34,914 bases of DNA from an uncultured Clostridia bacterium. GTDB taxonomy: Bacteria > Bacillota > Clostridia > TANB77 > CAG-508. Below are positions 1-7,772 of the stretch, one piece after another (within the stretch, counting starts at the first letter, position 1; each line of letters starts with the position of its first letter). The stretch spans positions 1-34,914 of the forward strand of contig CALXBW010000015.1 in assembly GCA_944386645.1 (NCBI GenBank). Direction: 5' to 3'. The notes beneath the pieces were generated by a model. The model ran no database searches. It worked only from the letters and a program-made list of their open reading frames with translations, and had not been told where the DNA came from. Position numbers and translations under genes: made by a program.

Positions 1-1194
1 TCTTTTGAAAATGAATTAAAAAGTGATAATCAAGTTCCATGTTATTTAACATATACAAATGAAAAAACACATGAAATTATTAGAAAGAATTTGCATAGAT
101 CTCCATTATATGGTGGAGAAATAGAGGGAACAGGTCCTAGATATTGTCCATCAATAGAAGATAAAGTTGTAAGGTTTGCAGATAAAGATAGACATCAAAT
201 TTTTATTGAACCAATGGGATTAGATACAGAGGAAATGTATGTACAAGGAATGAGTTCTTCATTACCAGAAGATGTTCAAATTGCTATGTATAGGACAATT
301 CCTGGATTAGAACATGTAGAGTTTATGAGACCTGCATATGCTATAGAGTATGATTGTATAGATCCATCTCAATTAAAATTATCTTTGGAGATAAAAAATA
401 TAGATGGAATGTTTTTTGCAGGTCAAATAAATGGAACTTCTGGATATGAAGAGGCAGCTGCACAAGGAATTATGGCAGGGATAAATGCTGCGTTGAAGTT
501 AAAAAATAAAGAGCCTGTTATTTTACATAGATCTGATGCATATATTGGAGTTTTAATAGATGATATTGTTACAAAAGGTACAAATGAGCCATATAGAATG
601 ATGACTTCTAGAGCTGAATACAGATTATTATTAAGACAAGATAATGCAGATCTGAGATTAACTAAAATAGGACATGATGTAGGTTTAATTTCTGATGATA
701 GATATAATAAATTTCTAATTAAAAAGGAAAATATAGAAAAAGAAATAAAGAGATGTAAAAGTAAAACCATAAAACCTACTGATAAAGTAAATGAATTTTT
801 AAAGCATAATAATTCATCTACAATAAATGTAGGAGTGAAATTATCTGATTTAATTAAGAGGACAGAATTAACTTATAATAAGTTAGCACAAATAGATGAT
901 GAAAGACCAGAACTTTCTAAAGCGGAAAGAGAACAAGTTGAAATACAAATTAAATATGAAGGATATATTAAGTTACAAGAAAAACAAGTGGAGGAATTTA
1001 AAAAGCTTGAAAATAAGAAGTTACCTAACAATATAGATTATAATGAGATTAAGGGAATAAGTTTAGAAGCAAGGCAAAAATTAAATGAATATAAGCCTTC
1101 TTCAGTTGGTCAAGCTTCTAGAATTTCTGGTATTTCACCAGCAGATATATCTGTTTTGTTAATATATTTGGAGAAGATGAAGAATTGTAAATAG
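1..1194 (+). CDS. mnmG: MnmG (GidA), tRNA U34 modification enzyme, 5'-truncated by the window edge
   Basis: The reading frame is open from base 1, so the N-terminus, including the FAD-binding Rossmann motif, lies outside the window; the TTG at 91 is internal. The visible ~397 codons carry the conserved MnmG blocks: [25 protein letters not shown], the [10 protein letters not shown] region, [18 protein letters not shown], and the C-terminal helical domain with [18 protein letters not shown] and the final [17 protein letters not shown], which contacts MnmE. Known role of the family: with MnmE it installs the (carboxymethyl)aminomethyl group at the tRNA wobble uridine, using FAD, NADH and a folate. 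In Firmicutes it is normally followed closely by rsmG. Here a 2.3 kb repeat-rich segment separates the two. Identification is secure. Confidence 0.97.
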   Translation, partial: SFENELKSDNQVPCYLTYTNEKTHEIIRKNLHRSPLYGGEIEGTGPRYCPSIEDKVVRFADKDRHQIFIEPMGLDTEEMYVQGMSSSLPEDVQIAMYRTIPGLEHVEFMRPAYAIEYDCIDPSQLKLSLEIKNIDGMFFAGQINGTSGYEEAAAQGIMAGINAALKLKNKEPVILHRSDAYIGVLIDDIVTKGTNEPYRMMTSRAEYRLLLRQDNADLRLTKIGHDVGLISDDRYNKFLIKKENIEKEIKRCKSKTIKPTDKVNEFLKHNNSSTINVGVKLSDLIKRTELTYNKLAQIDDERPELSKAEREQVEIQIKYEGYIKLQEKQVEEFKKLENKKLPNNIDYNEIKGISLEARQKLNEYKPSSVGQASRISGISPADISVLLIYLEKMKNCK

Positions 1195-1197
1195 GAC

Positions 1198-1252
1198 ATT
1201 CGTCATAAAAATCTGCATTCAGCTCACAATATTCGCCATAAAAATCTGCATT
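1198..1252 (+). repeat. Two 22-base direct repeats
   Basis: The 22-base unit beginning ATTCGTCATAAAAATC at 1198 recurs at 1231 as ATTCGCCATAAAAATC, 33 bases on, with a single T/C difference across the 22 bases. Function is unknown; it starts just after the mnmG stop codon. Confidence 0.6.
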
Positions 1253-1415
1253 TGAGATTGTAAATGCAGGAAACAAGTGGAAAAGAGAATGCAGATTATT
1301 ATCTATTATATATGGCAATGTTTTTATAGTGATGTAACAATAACATAATAAAATACCATATTTAATAAATAAATCACATACAAATTGTAGAAAATTCAAA
1401 AATAACAATTGTAGT

Positions 1416-1432
1416 GGCGAACAATGTTCGCC
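1416..1432. repeat. REP-like palindrome (GGCGAACAATGTTCGCC)
   Basis: A perfect 17-base palindrome of the same family as those bounding the RAYT-like unit at 13750-14404 (GGGCGAAC-A-N-TGTTCGCCC). It is followed by CGCAACTTCGAAAAAATAGC, which resembles the CGTTCTTCGAAGAAATTGC flank of the RAYT-unit copies. This supports a shared origin rather than chance. Confidence 0.65.
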
Positions 1433-1484
1433 CGCAACTTCGAAAAAATAGCTAAAAATATAAATTTATATAAAAAATAAACCA

Positions 1485-1582
1485 TATAAGAAGGATATAT
1501 ATAATAATTTAGAAGTCAAAGGCATTTAGGAAGACCCCAGCTATTATTTTGACGATAAATTATTATATATATCCTTCTTATA
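1485..1582. mobile_element. 98-bp MITE-like element with perfect 27-bp inverted ends
   Basis: The left arm 1485-1511 (TATAAGAAGGATATATATAA...) is the exact reverse complement of 1556-1582. The ~44-base centre (1512-1555) has a minor self-complementary pair, GTCAAA and TTTTGAC. It carries no coding capacity. A non-autonomous element or a very stable hairpin are both possible. The 18 bases that run into the left arm (AAAAATAAACCATATAAG) also occur near 33968-33985, which may be an unfilled relative of the target or chance. Confidence 0.6.
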
Positions 1583-1647
1583 CTACTCTATTTATTAAAA
1601 TAATATATTTAAAACTAGTTGTAATTCGGTTACAATTCACAGCATGC

Positions 1648-1848
1648 GAATTTGAAATAATAATATAGAATAAATTTTTCGGCTCAATACGATATTTAAG
1701 AATTTGTAAAATAATTTAATGAGCCTCTTTCATTCAGGCTCAAAATCAAAGATTTTGCCCATGAACATTCCTCATTAAATTATATAACAAATTCTAAAAA
1801 CATCTCCAATCGCATTCAAAATTTATTATATATTATTATTTCAAATTC
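1648..1848. mobile_element. ~200-bp nested palindromic element
   Basis: Outer arms 1648-1678 and 1818-1848 are 31-base inverted repeats with one mismatch. Inside them a second imperfect inverted pair (about 1695-1720, AGAATTTGTAAAATAATTTA, against 1772-1797, TAAATTATATAACAAATTCT) makes a nested stem. The centre carries GAGCC...GGCTC. A degenerate reverse-orientation relative lies at about 3236-3402, and an 18-base exact match to part of the left arm (1668-1685) occurs at 12561-12578. No ORF is present. This is best read as a MITE-like or REP-cluster (BIME-like) element. Confidence 0.6.
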
Positions 1849-1982
1849 TTTATATTATTTTATTAGCTACGAATATTAACTTAATTCATTTTTTTATTTA
1901 CTAAAATAAAAAAGTATAATAAAAAAGAATTGAAAAAGTTCATCAAAAGAAAAAATAAAAAACAAAAGAGGGGAAAAAAGCA

Positions 1983-3189
1983 ATGAGTAAAAACGTTGGT
2001 TCTGTAAAGAGAGAGCTACTATTTAGCAAAATAAAAAGCGATAAAGGAATAACATTAGTAGCATTAATTATAACCCTACAAGAGCATAATTTAAAATATC
2101 AAAACTTAATATATTATTTTATCGGTCTCACATGCTTCGCAAGAAGGAGCATACGATGTACAACTACTTCGACTTTCAAAAATAATATATTAAGTTTTTT
2201 GCCTTATAACCCTTATAGTATTATTAATACTCGCAGGAGTAAGTTTAAGTTTTGTATTTAATGGAGGAATATTAGATAAATCGCAGGAGGCAGTAAATGA
2301 ATATCAAAATGCAGCAAATAATGAAAGTGATGTATTAGAGTATATAAATGAAACTTTAGAAAAAAAACTAAATGAAATCGGAGGAGGTTCAGGAGGAGGA
2401 CCGGAAGAAACACCAAGTGTAGATGGTAATGGTTTAGCAGATAAAGATACAACAATAACAACAGATGATCCAAATATACAAATAGTAATACCAAAAGGAT
2501 TTGCACCAGCAATATTACAGACAGGAACAACACAAAGTCTGCCAGGAGAAAATGGAGCAGTAAAAGAAATAATTCCAGTAGAGGATTGGGTAAACATAAC
2601 TTCAGATCAAATAAATAAAGGAATAGTAGTAGTAGATAATGCAATAACATATGATGGAGGACAGCCATCAGGAACAGTGCCAGATTTTAATGAATATGTA
2701 TGGATACCAATGCCAGATAGTAGTAAATTTGCAAGAGTAGCTTGGAATGGATCATATTATGCAGATAGGATGCAAAATGGAACACATCCATTAGCGAATA
2801 GTTCAGAAACAAAAAAATATTGGGAAGAAGCAGATTCTAATATGATAGATAGTGTAAGAAATAATAAAGGATTTTATATAAGTAGGTATGAGGCAAGTGA
2901 AATGAATAGTACAACAGCGCAGAGTAAGAGAGGACAGAAACCTTGGATATTTGTATCACGAACAGAAGCAAAAACAGCATCAAGAAATATGAAATCAGAA
3001 ATTAATAGCCACTTAATATACGGAGTAGAATGGGATAGTATATTACAATGGTTGTTAGATAGTAATGCAACAATAGGAGCAGAGACAAGTGGAACAAAGA
3101 CAATATCAATAGATGATATACAAAGTGATAGTAGAAGTTGGGGAAATTATTTAAATTCAGTAGGAGAAGCAGCACCCTTGCATGGGTAA
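1983..3189 (+). pseudogene. Prepilin-like surface protein gene, interrupted by a small element and truncated at its 3' end
   Basis: The ATG at 1983 follows a GAGGGG ribosome binding site. The first codons read MSKNVGSVKRELLFSKIKS then DKGITLVALIIT, a type IV prepilin (PilD-type) cleavage site and the start of the hydrophobic helix. At 2078 a 126-bp element shifts the frame. After the second copy of TTATAACCCT the coding resumes in another frame as ITLIVLLILAGVSLSF and continues through a Gly-rich linker to a C-terminal domain ending at 3189. Dropping 136 bases gives one open frame of about 356 codons. The C-terminal part (EYVWIPMPD..., GFYISRYEA, SHLIYGVEWDS, SRSWGNYLNSVGEAA) resembles the formylglycine-enzyme-like domain found in Clostridia pilin-like proteins. 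The usual ending around NIYDLAGNVWEWT is missing, and the sequence runs into repeat DNA. It is therefore broken twice. Native role is unknown, probably surface-exposed or secreted. Confidence 0.8.
2078..2203. mobile_element. 126-bp palindromic element inserted in the prepilin-like gene
   Basis: TTATAACCCT occurs at 2068-2077 and again at 2204-2213, flanking the element like a 10-bp target-site duplication. Inside, 2101-2120 and 2179-2198 are perfect 20-base inverted repeats around a conserved core (TCGGTCTCACATGCTTCGC and GTACAACTACTTCGACT). Two further copies of the arms and core are in the tandem array at 6901-7330. There is no coding capacity, so any movement would need a transposase in trans. 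Confidence 0.8.
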
Positions 3190-3450
3190 TGCCCGCTTTT
3201 TTAACACTGTGATTTTACAATTCATGGCATGAGACCAGAGATGTTTATAGAATTTGTTATATAATTTAATGGATAAATGCTTATGCAGTGCGGGCGAACA
3301 CTGTTTGCTCATACAATTATTCTATTAAATTTTTTGTAATTTATAAATTTGTTATTTGTTAAATATCATATTTTTTCTATATTATTATATCAAATTCCTA
3401 TAAAGTAAATTATAACGAACAGTTACTTATACTAAAAATATTCAAAAATT
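3190..3450. repeat. Degenerate repeat remnants ahead of rsmG
   Basis: From about 3236 to 3402 the sequence is a degenerate reverse-orientation relative of the 1648-1848 element. AGAATTTGTTATATAATTTA is shared with the reverse complement of 1778-1797, and the end TTCTATATTATTATATCAAATTC differs from the other copy's end by one base. A decayed REP palindrome (3292-3310) followed by TTCTATTAAATTTTTT, as at the RAYT-unit ends, is embedded in it. No gene is seen. Confidence 0.5.
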
Positions 3451-3454
3451 ACGA

Positions 3455-3483
3455 TTGTTTTAATGCAAAAACAATGATATAAT
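3455..3483 (+). promoter_or_regulatory. Promoter for rsmG-parA-parB
   Basis: TTGTTT (3455-3460), a 17-base spacer and TATAAT (3478-3483), with TG one base before the -10 (extended -10). It lies 28 bases before the rsmG start codon. The genes downstream of the repeat-rich insertion thus have their own promoter. Confidence 0.7.
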
Positions 3484-3510
3484 ATCCATAAATGTTTTTT
3501 GGAGGGACGA

Positions 3511-4230
3511 ATGGAAAAAGAGCAATTTATTTCAGCAATTACTGAATATTCTAGTAGTATAAAGGTTGTGTTGTCTGAGGAACAAAAAGATATGTTTTAT
3601 AATTATATGAATATTTTATTAGAATGGAATCAGAAGATAAATTTAACAACTATAACAAAACCAGAAGATATTATTATAAAACATTTTATAGATTCATTAA
3701 CAGTGCTAAAATACATAAAAAATGAAAAAATTAATATTATAGATATTGGTACTGGAGCAGGCTTCCCAGGGATACCAATTAAGATTGCAAATGATTTAAA
3801 TAATATTACTTTATTAGATTCTTTGAATAAAAGAATCGTGTTTTTGCAAAATGTAATTAATGAATTAAAATTAAAAGATATTGTAGCAGTTCATTCAAGG
3901 GCAGAAGAGTATATAAAATTAGAAAAAAGGGAAATATATGATATAGTAGTATCAAGAGCTGTTGCAAATATGAGTACTTTACTAGAATATTTATTACCAT
4001 ATGTAAAAATTAATGGTATATGTATATGTATGAAGGGACCAAACATAGAAGAAGAGTTAGAAAATTCAAAAAAAGCTCTTAGTATTTTAGGTGGTAAAAT
4101 TGTTAATATAGATAATTTTGAATTGCCTGATGGAAGTAAAAGAAACATTATAATTGTAAAAAAAATAAAAAATACACCAATGAAGTATCCTAGAATAAAT
4201 AATAAGCCATTAAAAGAGCCTATAAAATAA
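3511..4230 (+). CDS. rsmG: RsmG (GidB), 16S rRNA m7G527 methyltransferase
   Basis: About 239 residues, normal for the family. The SAM-binding motif DIGTGAGFPGIP is at about residues 86-97, followed by LLDSLNKRIVFLQ and SRA (VVSRAVANMSTLLEYLLP); the early NQKINLTTI block is also present. The ATG at 3511 is preferred over the upstream in-frame TTG at 3499 because GGAGGG at 3501-3506 is then ideally spaced. Family role: N7 methylation of G527 in 16S rRNA using SAM; loss gives low-level streptomycin resistance in other bacteria. It is the first gene of an apparent rsmG-parA-parB-DUF4446 operon. Confidence 0.96.
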   Translation: MEKEQFISAITEYSSSIKVVLSEEQKDMFYNYMNILLEWNQKINLTTITKPEDIIIKHFIDSLTVLKYIKNEKINIIDIGTGAGFPGIPIKIANDLNNITLLDSLNKRIVFLQNVINELKLKDIVAVHSRAEEYIKLEKREIYDIVVSRAVANMSTLLEYLLPYVKINGICICMKGPNIEEELENSKKALSILGGKIVNIDNFELPDGSKRNIIIVKKIKNTPMKYPRINNKPLKEPIK

Positions 4231-4289
4231 GGATTGTGTAATGTAATTTTACTACACTAATTTGTCCCAAGAAAGGAATGATATTAGAA

Positions 4290-5081
4290 ATGGGAAAAGT
4301 TGTTGCAATAGCAAATCAAAAAGGGGGAGTAGGAAAAACAACTACATCTGTTAATTTAAGTAGTATATTAGCAAGAAGAGGTAAGAAAGTATTAATTGTA
4401 GATACAGATCCTCAAGGTAATGCTACAAGTGGTTTGGGTATAGAAAAGGAATTAGAATATTCTGTATATGATGTAATAGTTAATGAAATAGATATGGACA
4501 AAACTATAAAAAATACTAATATTAAAAATCTAAAAATATGTCCTTCAAATATAAATTTAGCAGGTGCAGAAGTTGAGCTTGTATCAATGATTTCAAGAGA
4601 GCAAAGACTTAAAGAGAAGCTAGATTTAATAAAAGATCAATTTGATTATGTAATAATTGATTGTCCACCTTCATTGGGATTGATAACATTAAATACATTT
4701 ACAGCAGCAGATAGTGTATTAATACCAATACAATGTGAGTTTTATGCATTAGAGGGATTAGGACAACTTATGAATACAATAAATTTAGTTAAAAAAAGAT
4801 TAAATAAAAACTTGGAAATAGAAGGTGCTTTATTAACAATGTATGACATAAGAACAAATTTATCAAATCAAGTTGTAAAAGAAGTTTCTAAATATTTCGG
4901 AAACAATGTATATAAAACAGTTATACCTAGAAATGTAAAACTTAGTGAAGCACCAAGTTATGGGATGAGCATAATAGAATATGATTCAAGATCAAAAGGT
5001 GCAAAATCATATGATAAATTGGCAAAAGAATTTTTAAAGAAAAATGAAGCTACGACTTCAAAACCAAAGAGAATGAAATAA
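4290..5081 (+). CDS. parA: ParA/Soj chromosome partitioning ATPase
   Basis: 263 residues starting MGKVVAIANQKGGVGKTTT, with the deviant Walker A box KGGVGKTT near the N-terminus. DTDPQGNAT, the Walker B region YVIIDCPPSLG and the C-terminal RNVKLSEAPSYG are all typical of Soj. An ATG at 4278 is also in frame, but it directly abuts the AAAGGA site, so 4290 fits better and matches the usual family N-terminus. Family role: ATP-dependent dimer that binds DNA non-specifically and works with ParB to move the replication origin; in sporulating relatives it also influences DnaA. It sits 59 bp after rsmG and 32 bp before parB. Confidence 0.96.
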   Translation: MGKVVAIANQKGGVGKTTTSVNLSSILARRGKKVLIVDTDPQGNATSGLGIEKELEYSVYDVIVNEIDMDKTIKNTNIKNLKICPSNINLAGAEVELVSMISREQRLKEKLDLIKDQFDYVIIDCPPSLGLITLNTFTAADSVLIPIQCEFYALEGLGQLMNTINLVKKRLNKNLEIEGALLTMYDIRTNLSNQVVKEVSKYFGNNVYKTVIPRNVKLSEAPSYGMSIIEYDSRSKGAKSYDKLAKEFLKKNEATTSKPKRMK

Positions 5082-5113
5082 TATAAGTTTTAATAAATTA
5101 TGGAGGTTTGAAT

Positions 5114-5962
5114 ATGGCTAAAAAAACAGGATTAGGTAAAGGATTAGAAGCATTATTTATTAATTCAGATTTAAATGTAGAAGAACAAAATGAAGGTGAA
5201 AAAATAACAAATTTAAAAATAATAGATATAGAACCAAATAAAGAGCAACCAAGAAGAATTTTTAATGAAGAAGGATTAACTGAATTATCAGAATCTATAA
5301 AAAGATATGGTGTTATACAACCAATAATAGTGTCTAAACAAGGAGATTATTTTAAAATTGTAGCAGGTGAAAGAAGATGGAGAGCTGCTAAAAAAGCTGG
5401 TTTGCAAGAGATACCAGCAATTATAAAAGATTATGATGATCAAAAAAATAAGGAAATTGCATTAATTGAAAATATACAAAGAGAAGATTTAAATCCAATA
5501 GAGAAAGCAATTGGTATAAGAAAATTAATGGATGATTATCAATTAACTCAACAAAATGTCGCAGATATATTAGGAAAAGCTAGAAGTAGTATAGCAAATA
5601 CAGTGAGATTATTAAACTTGGATGAAAGAGTTATGGAATTAGCATTAAAGGGAAAATTAACAGAAGCACATTGTAAGGTATTATTATCTATTGATGATAA
5701 TGATAAACAATATCAAACAGCTTTAAATATTATTGAATCAGGAGATAATGTTAGACAAGCTACAAAGAAAACAAAAATTAAAAGTAAAATGTCAAAAGAC
5801 GAAGCTAAAAAATATGATGCTATTTACAAGGATATAGAAAATAGATTCCAAGGATTTTTTGGAACAAAAGTAAAACTTGATCCAGGAAAGAGAAAGGGAA
5901 AAATTATAATAGAATACAATAATAATGATGATTTAGAGAGAATTATTGATTTACTAAAGTAA
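5114..5962 (+). CDS. parB: ParB/Spo0J chromosome partitioning protein
   Basis: 282 residues. The N-terminal GLGKGLEALF (the ParA-stimulating peptide region), the ParB/Srx CTPase fold with GERRWRAAKKAGL and ENIQREDLNPIEKA, the helix-turn-helix LTQQNVADILGKARSSIANT, and a C-terminal dimerisation segment are all present. The ATG at 5114 has GGAGG at 5102-5106. Family role: CTP-dependent clamp that loads at parS and spreads, recruiting SMC and working with ParA. I saw no clear TGTTTCACGTGAAACA-type parS site in the window, although mismatched copies are easy to miss by eye. Confidence 0.96.
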   Translation: MAKKTGLGKGLEALFINSDLNVEEQNEGEKITNLKIIDIEPNKEQPRRIFNEEGLTELSESIKRYGVIQPIIVSKQGDYFKIVAGERRWRAAKKAGLQEIPAIIKDYDDQKNKEIALIENIQREDLNPIEKAIGIRKLMDDYQLTQQNVADILGKARSSIANTVRLLNLDERVMELALKGKLTEAHCKVLLSIDDNDKQYQTALNIIESGDNVRQATKKTKIKSKMSKDEAKKYDAIYKDIENRFQGFFGTKVKLDPGKRKGKIIIEYNNNDDLERIIDLLK

Positions 5963-5977
5963 AAGGAGATAGAGCCT

Positions 5978-6472
5978 ATGGAAATAATACAAGATATAAT
6001 GCAGTCTGAATACACATTTATAGTAATGTGTTTATTAATAATTATATTGTTAGTATTAAATATTGTAAATAATATAAGATTTTCAAAACTTAATAAAAAA
6101 TATAAAGAGTTTATGGTAAGACTAGGAAATGGAACTAATATAGAGGAAATTTTGAGAAAGTATATTAGTAAGGTTGATGAAGTAGATAATGATAATAAAG
6201 AAATAATGGAATTTTGCAACAATATAAATAATAATATGCAAAAATGTTTTCAGAAAATAGGAATTGTAAGATATAACGCATATCAAGATGTAGGAAGTGA
6301 TTTAAGCTTTACTCTTGCTTTATTAGATAATAAAGATAATGGAGTTGTTTTAAATGGAATATATTCAAGAGATATGTCTAATATCTATGCAAAACCAATA
6401 ATTAATGGAGAATCAAAATATACTTTATCTGAAGAAGAAAAAGATGCTTTAAAGATAGCAAAAGAAAAATAG
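5978..6472 (+). CDS. DUF4446 family membrane-anchored protein
   Basis: 164 residues. A single transmembrane helix at about residues 12-32 (TFIVMCLLIIILLVLNIV) is followed by a short coiled region and a conserved C-terminal domain (CFQKIGIVRYNAYQDVGSDLSFTLALLDNKDNGVVLNGIYSR). That block is the hallmark of DUF4446, typically the gene after parB in Clostridia. Biochemical function is unknown. AAAGGAGA precedes the ATG. The last codons form one arm of the long hairpin at 6451-6511. Confidence 0.88.
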   Translation: MEIIQDIMQSEYTFIVMCLLIIILLVLNIVNNIRFSKLNKKYKEFMVRLGNGTNIEEILRKYISKVDEVDNDNKEIMEFCNNINNNMQKCFQKIGIVRYNAYQDVGSDLSFTLALLDNKDNGVVLNGIYSRDMSNIYAKPIINGESKYTLSEEEKDALKIAKEK

Positions 6473-6511
6473 AAATCTTTTTAAGATTTCTATTTTTCTT
6501 TTGCTATCTTT
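6451..6511. terminator. Long bidirectional terminator overlapping the end of the DUF4446 gene
   Basis: A 29-base perfect stem (6451-6479 with 6483-6511) and a three-base loop. The left arm covers the last codons and the stop of the DUF4446 gene; the right arm is the same sequence inverted. A and T runs on both sides suit termination of both convergent transcripts. Confidence 0.8.
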
Positions 6512-6515
6512 TAAA

Positions 6516-6875
6516 CTATGTTTTATTTATATTTTCTTCTCTTTTAACATATTTGTTGCAAATTATTAAATATATATATGAAAGTATAGGTGATATTGCA
6601 ACTATATAAATAATAAGTAAAATAGAAGCTAGTTTCATATTATAATAGTATGCAATTAATCCTATTACCATAAAACTAACAGCATATATTAACCACAATA
6701 TAGATACAGCCAAATTAAACATTTTTAAATTAGAAATATTTTCTTTTTTTAAATCTTTCTTATTAAATAAGAAAAAAGCAGGTTTTTTATTAAAGTTTGA
6801 ATAAATGCCCATTATTAAACAAAAAAAAGCAAATAAATATATAAAAATTAAAAGAAATATTGGTATTAAATACAT
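6516..6875 (-). CDS. Small three-helix membrane protein, unknown function
   Basis: About 119 residues, almost entirely hydrophobic. Helix 1 is at about residues 2-25, helices 2 and 3 in the second half (LAVSILWLIYAVSFMVIGLIAYYY and ASILLIIYIVAISPILSYIYLIIC), and the C-terminus is basic. An upstream in-frame ATG at 6890 exists, but GGAGGAG lies just downstream of it, eight bases before the ATG at 6875, so 6875 is chosen. The layout faintly recalls the small DUF3784-like membrane proteins of Clostridia; I cannot confirm that. It is convergent with the DUF4446 gene. Confidence 0.65.
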   Translation of the reverse strand: MYLIPIFLLIFIYLFAFFCLIMGIYSNFNKKPAFFLFNKKDLKKENISNLKMFNLAVSILWLIYAVSFMVIGLIAYYYNMKLASILLIIYIVAISPILSYIYLIICNKYVKREENINKT

Positions 6876-6900
6876 TATTTTCTCCTCCATAAAAATAACC

Positions 6901-7375
6901 TAACAAAAGCATATTTTAAGTTTATCAAAAATTAATATATTATTTTATCGGTCTCACATGCTTCGCGGGTAAGAGCTTACGCTGTACAACTACTTCGACT
7001 GTCAAAAATAATATATTAATTTTTTCTTACTTACTCTAAGTGAAAAGCAAAAACTATTCATTCTTCACCATTCACTATTCATTATTCACCGCAACCGCAG
7101 GTTGCAGACATAACTCAACAAAAGCATATTTTAAATTTATCAAAAATTAATATATTATTTTATCGGTCTCACATACTTCGCGGGTAAGAGCATACGCTGT
7201 ACAACTACCTCGACTGTCAAAAATAATATATTAATTTTTTCTTACTTACTCTAAGTGAAAAGCAAACTATTCATTCTTCATCATTCATTATTCACTATTC
7301 ACTACAACCGAAGGTTGTGGATATAACAAAACAAAAGCATATTTAAAATTTATAAAAAATTAATATATTAATTTC
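6901..7375. repeat. Tandem array of a ~214-bp unit containing the palindromic element
   Basis: Two full units and a third partial one begin near 6904, 7119 and 7332 at CAAAAGCATATTT. Each full unit has the 20-base inverted arms (6927-6946 with 7005-7024; 7142-7161 with 7220-7239) around the core TCGGTCTCACATNCTTCGC seen in the prepilin insertion. A trailer follows with TTACTTACTCTAAGTGAAAA, short TTCATT/TTCAC tracts and a small hairpin (GCAACC-GCA-GGTTGC, then ACAACC-GAA-GGTTGT). The third unit ends after the left arm. No gene is present between 6876 and 7544. Confidence 0.8.
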
Positions 7376-7496
7376 TTCTGCTTATATAATAATAATTTAG
7401 CATAGTTTTAGTATATAATCAATAAAATATACAAATAATATAGAAAAAAACAACAAGAGCGTACAAATAAATTACAAAAAAATTTTAAATATACTA

Positions 7497-7526
7497 TTGA
7501 CAATATTTATAACAATATGCTAAGAT
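7497..7526 (+). promoter_or_regulatory. tRNA operon promoter
   Basis: A perfect TTGACA (7497-7502), an 18-base spacer and TAAGAT (7521-7526) preceded by TGC (extended -10). The first tRNA begins 18 bases downstream. Confidence 0.7.
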
Positions 7527-7544
7527 ATTAATGTTGTTACATAT

Positions 7545-7636
<92 letters not shown>

Positions 7637-7682
7637 AAAAATAATGGGATGTGTTTCATATGTCACATCTCATTTATAAAAT

Positions 7683-7772
7683 GGAGATGTACCCAAGTGG
7701 TGAAGGGGACTGTTTGCTAAACAGTTAGGTCCTGAAAAGGGCGCGGAGGTTCGAACCCTCTCATCTCCGCCA
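7683..7772 (+). tRNA. tRNA-Ser (anticodon GCU)
   Basis: The acceptor stem GGAGATG pairs with CATCTCC, with discriminator G and an encoded CCA. The anticodon stem-loop CTGTTTGCTAAACAG gives GCT. The variable arm is long, as expected for serine, and the T arm GAGGTTCGAACCCTC is intact. It lies 46 bases after the first tRNA, probably on the same transcript. Confidence 0.96.

Larger units (their letters stand above)
1195..1982. other. Repeat-rich intergenic region between mnmG and the prepilin pseudogene
   Basis: No convincing gene is present in these 788 bases. In order they contain a 22-base direct repeat (1198-1219 and 1231-1252, one mismatch), a REP-like palindrome (1416-1432), a 98-bp element with perfect 27-bp inverted ends (1485-1582) and a ~200-bp nested palindrome (1648-1848). 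The short open frames seen here have no ribosome binding site or family resemblance. The area looks like an accumulation site for small repeats. Confidence 0.7.

Noticed and set aside
1118-1408. Minus-strand 96-residue open frame overlapping the mnmG end
   Set aside because: It overlaps mnmG and the direct repeats, has no family resemblance and no ribosome binding site.
1983-2261. A separate 92-residue protein from the ATG at 1983
   Set aside because: The frame after about codon 31 is read from the inserted 126-bp element; the true protein continues after the element in another frame.
2258-2668. Leu-rich minus-strand protein
   Set aside because: It lies antisense to the prepilin-like coding region; its composition is that of a shadow of Asn/Glu/Lys-rich codons, and it has no ribosome binding site.
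4231-6000. parS site or replication origin near parAB
   Set aside because: No near-consensus parS palindrome, DnaA-box cluster or dnaA gene was seen by eye.
6901-7330. CRISPR array
   Set aside because: There are only two full units of ~214 bases with internal inverted arms, no short regular repeats with unique spacers, and no cas genes.
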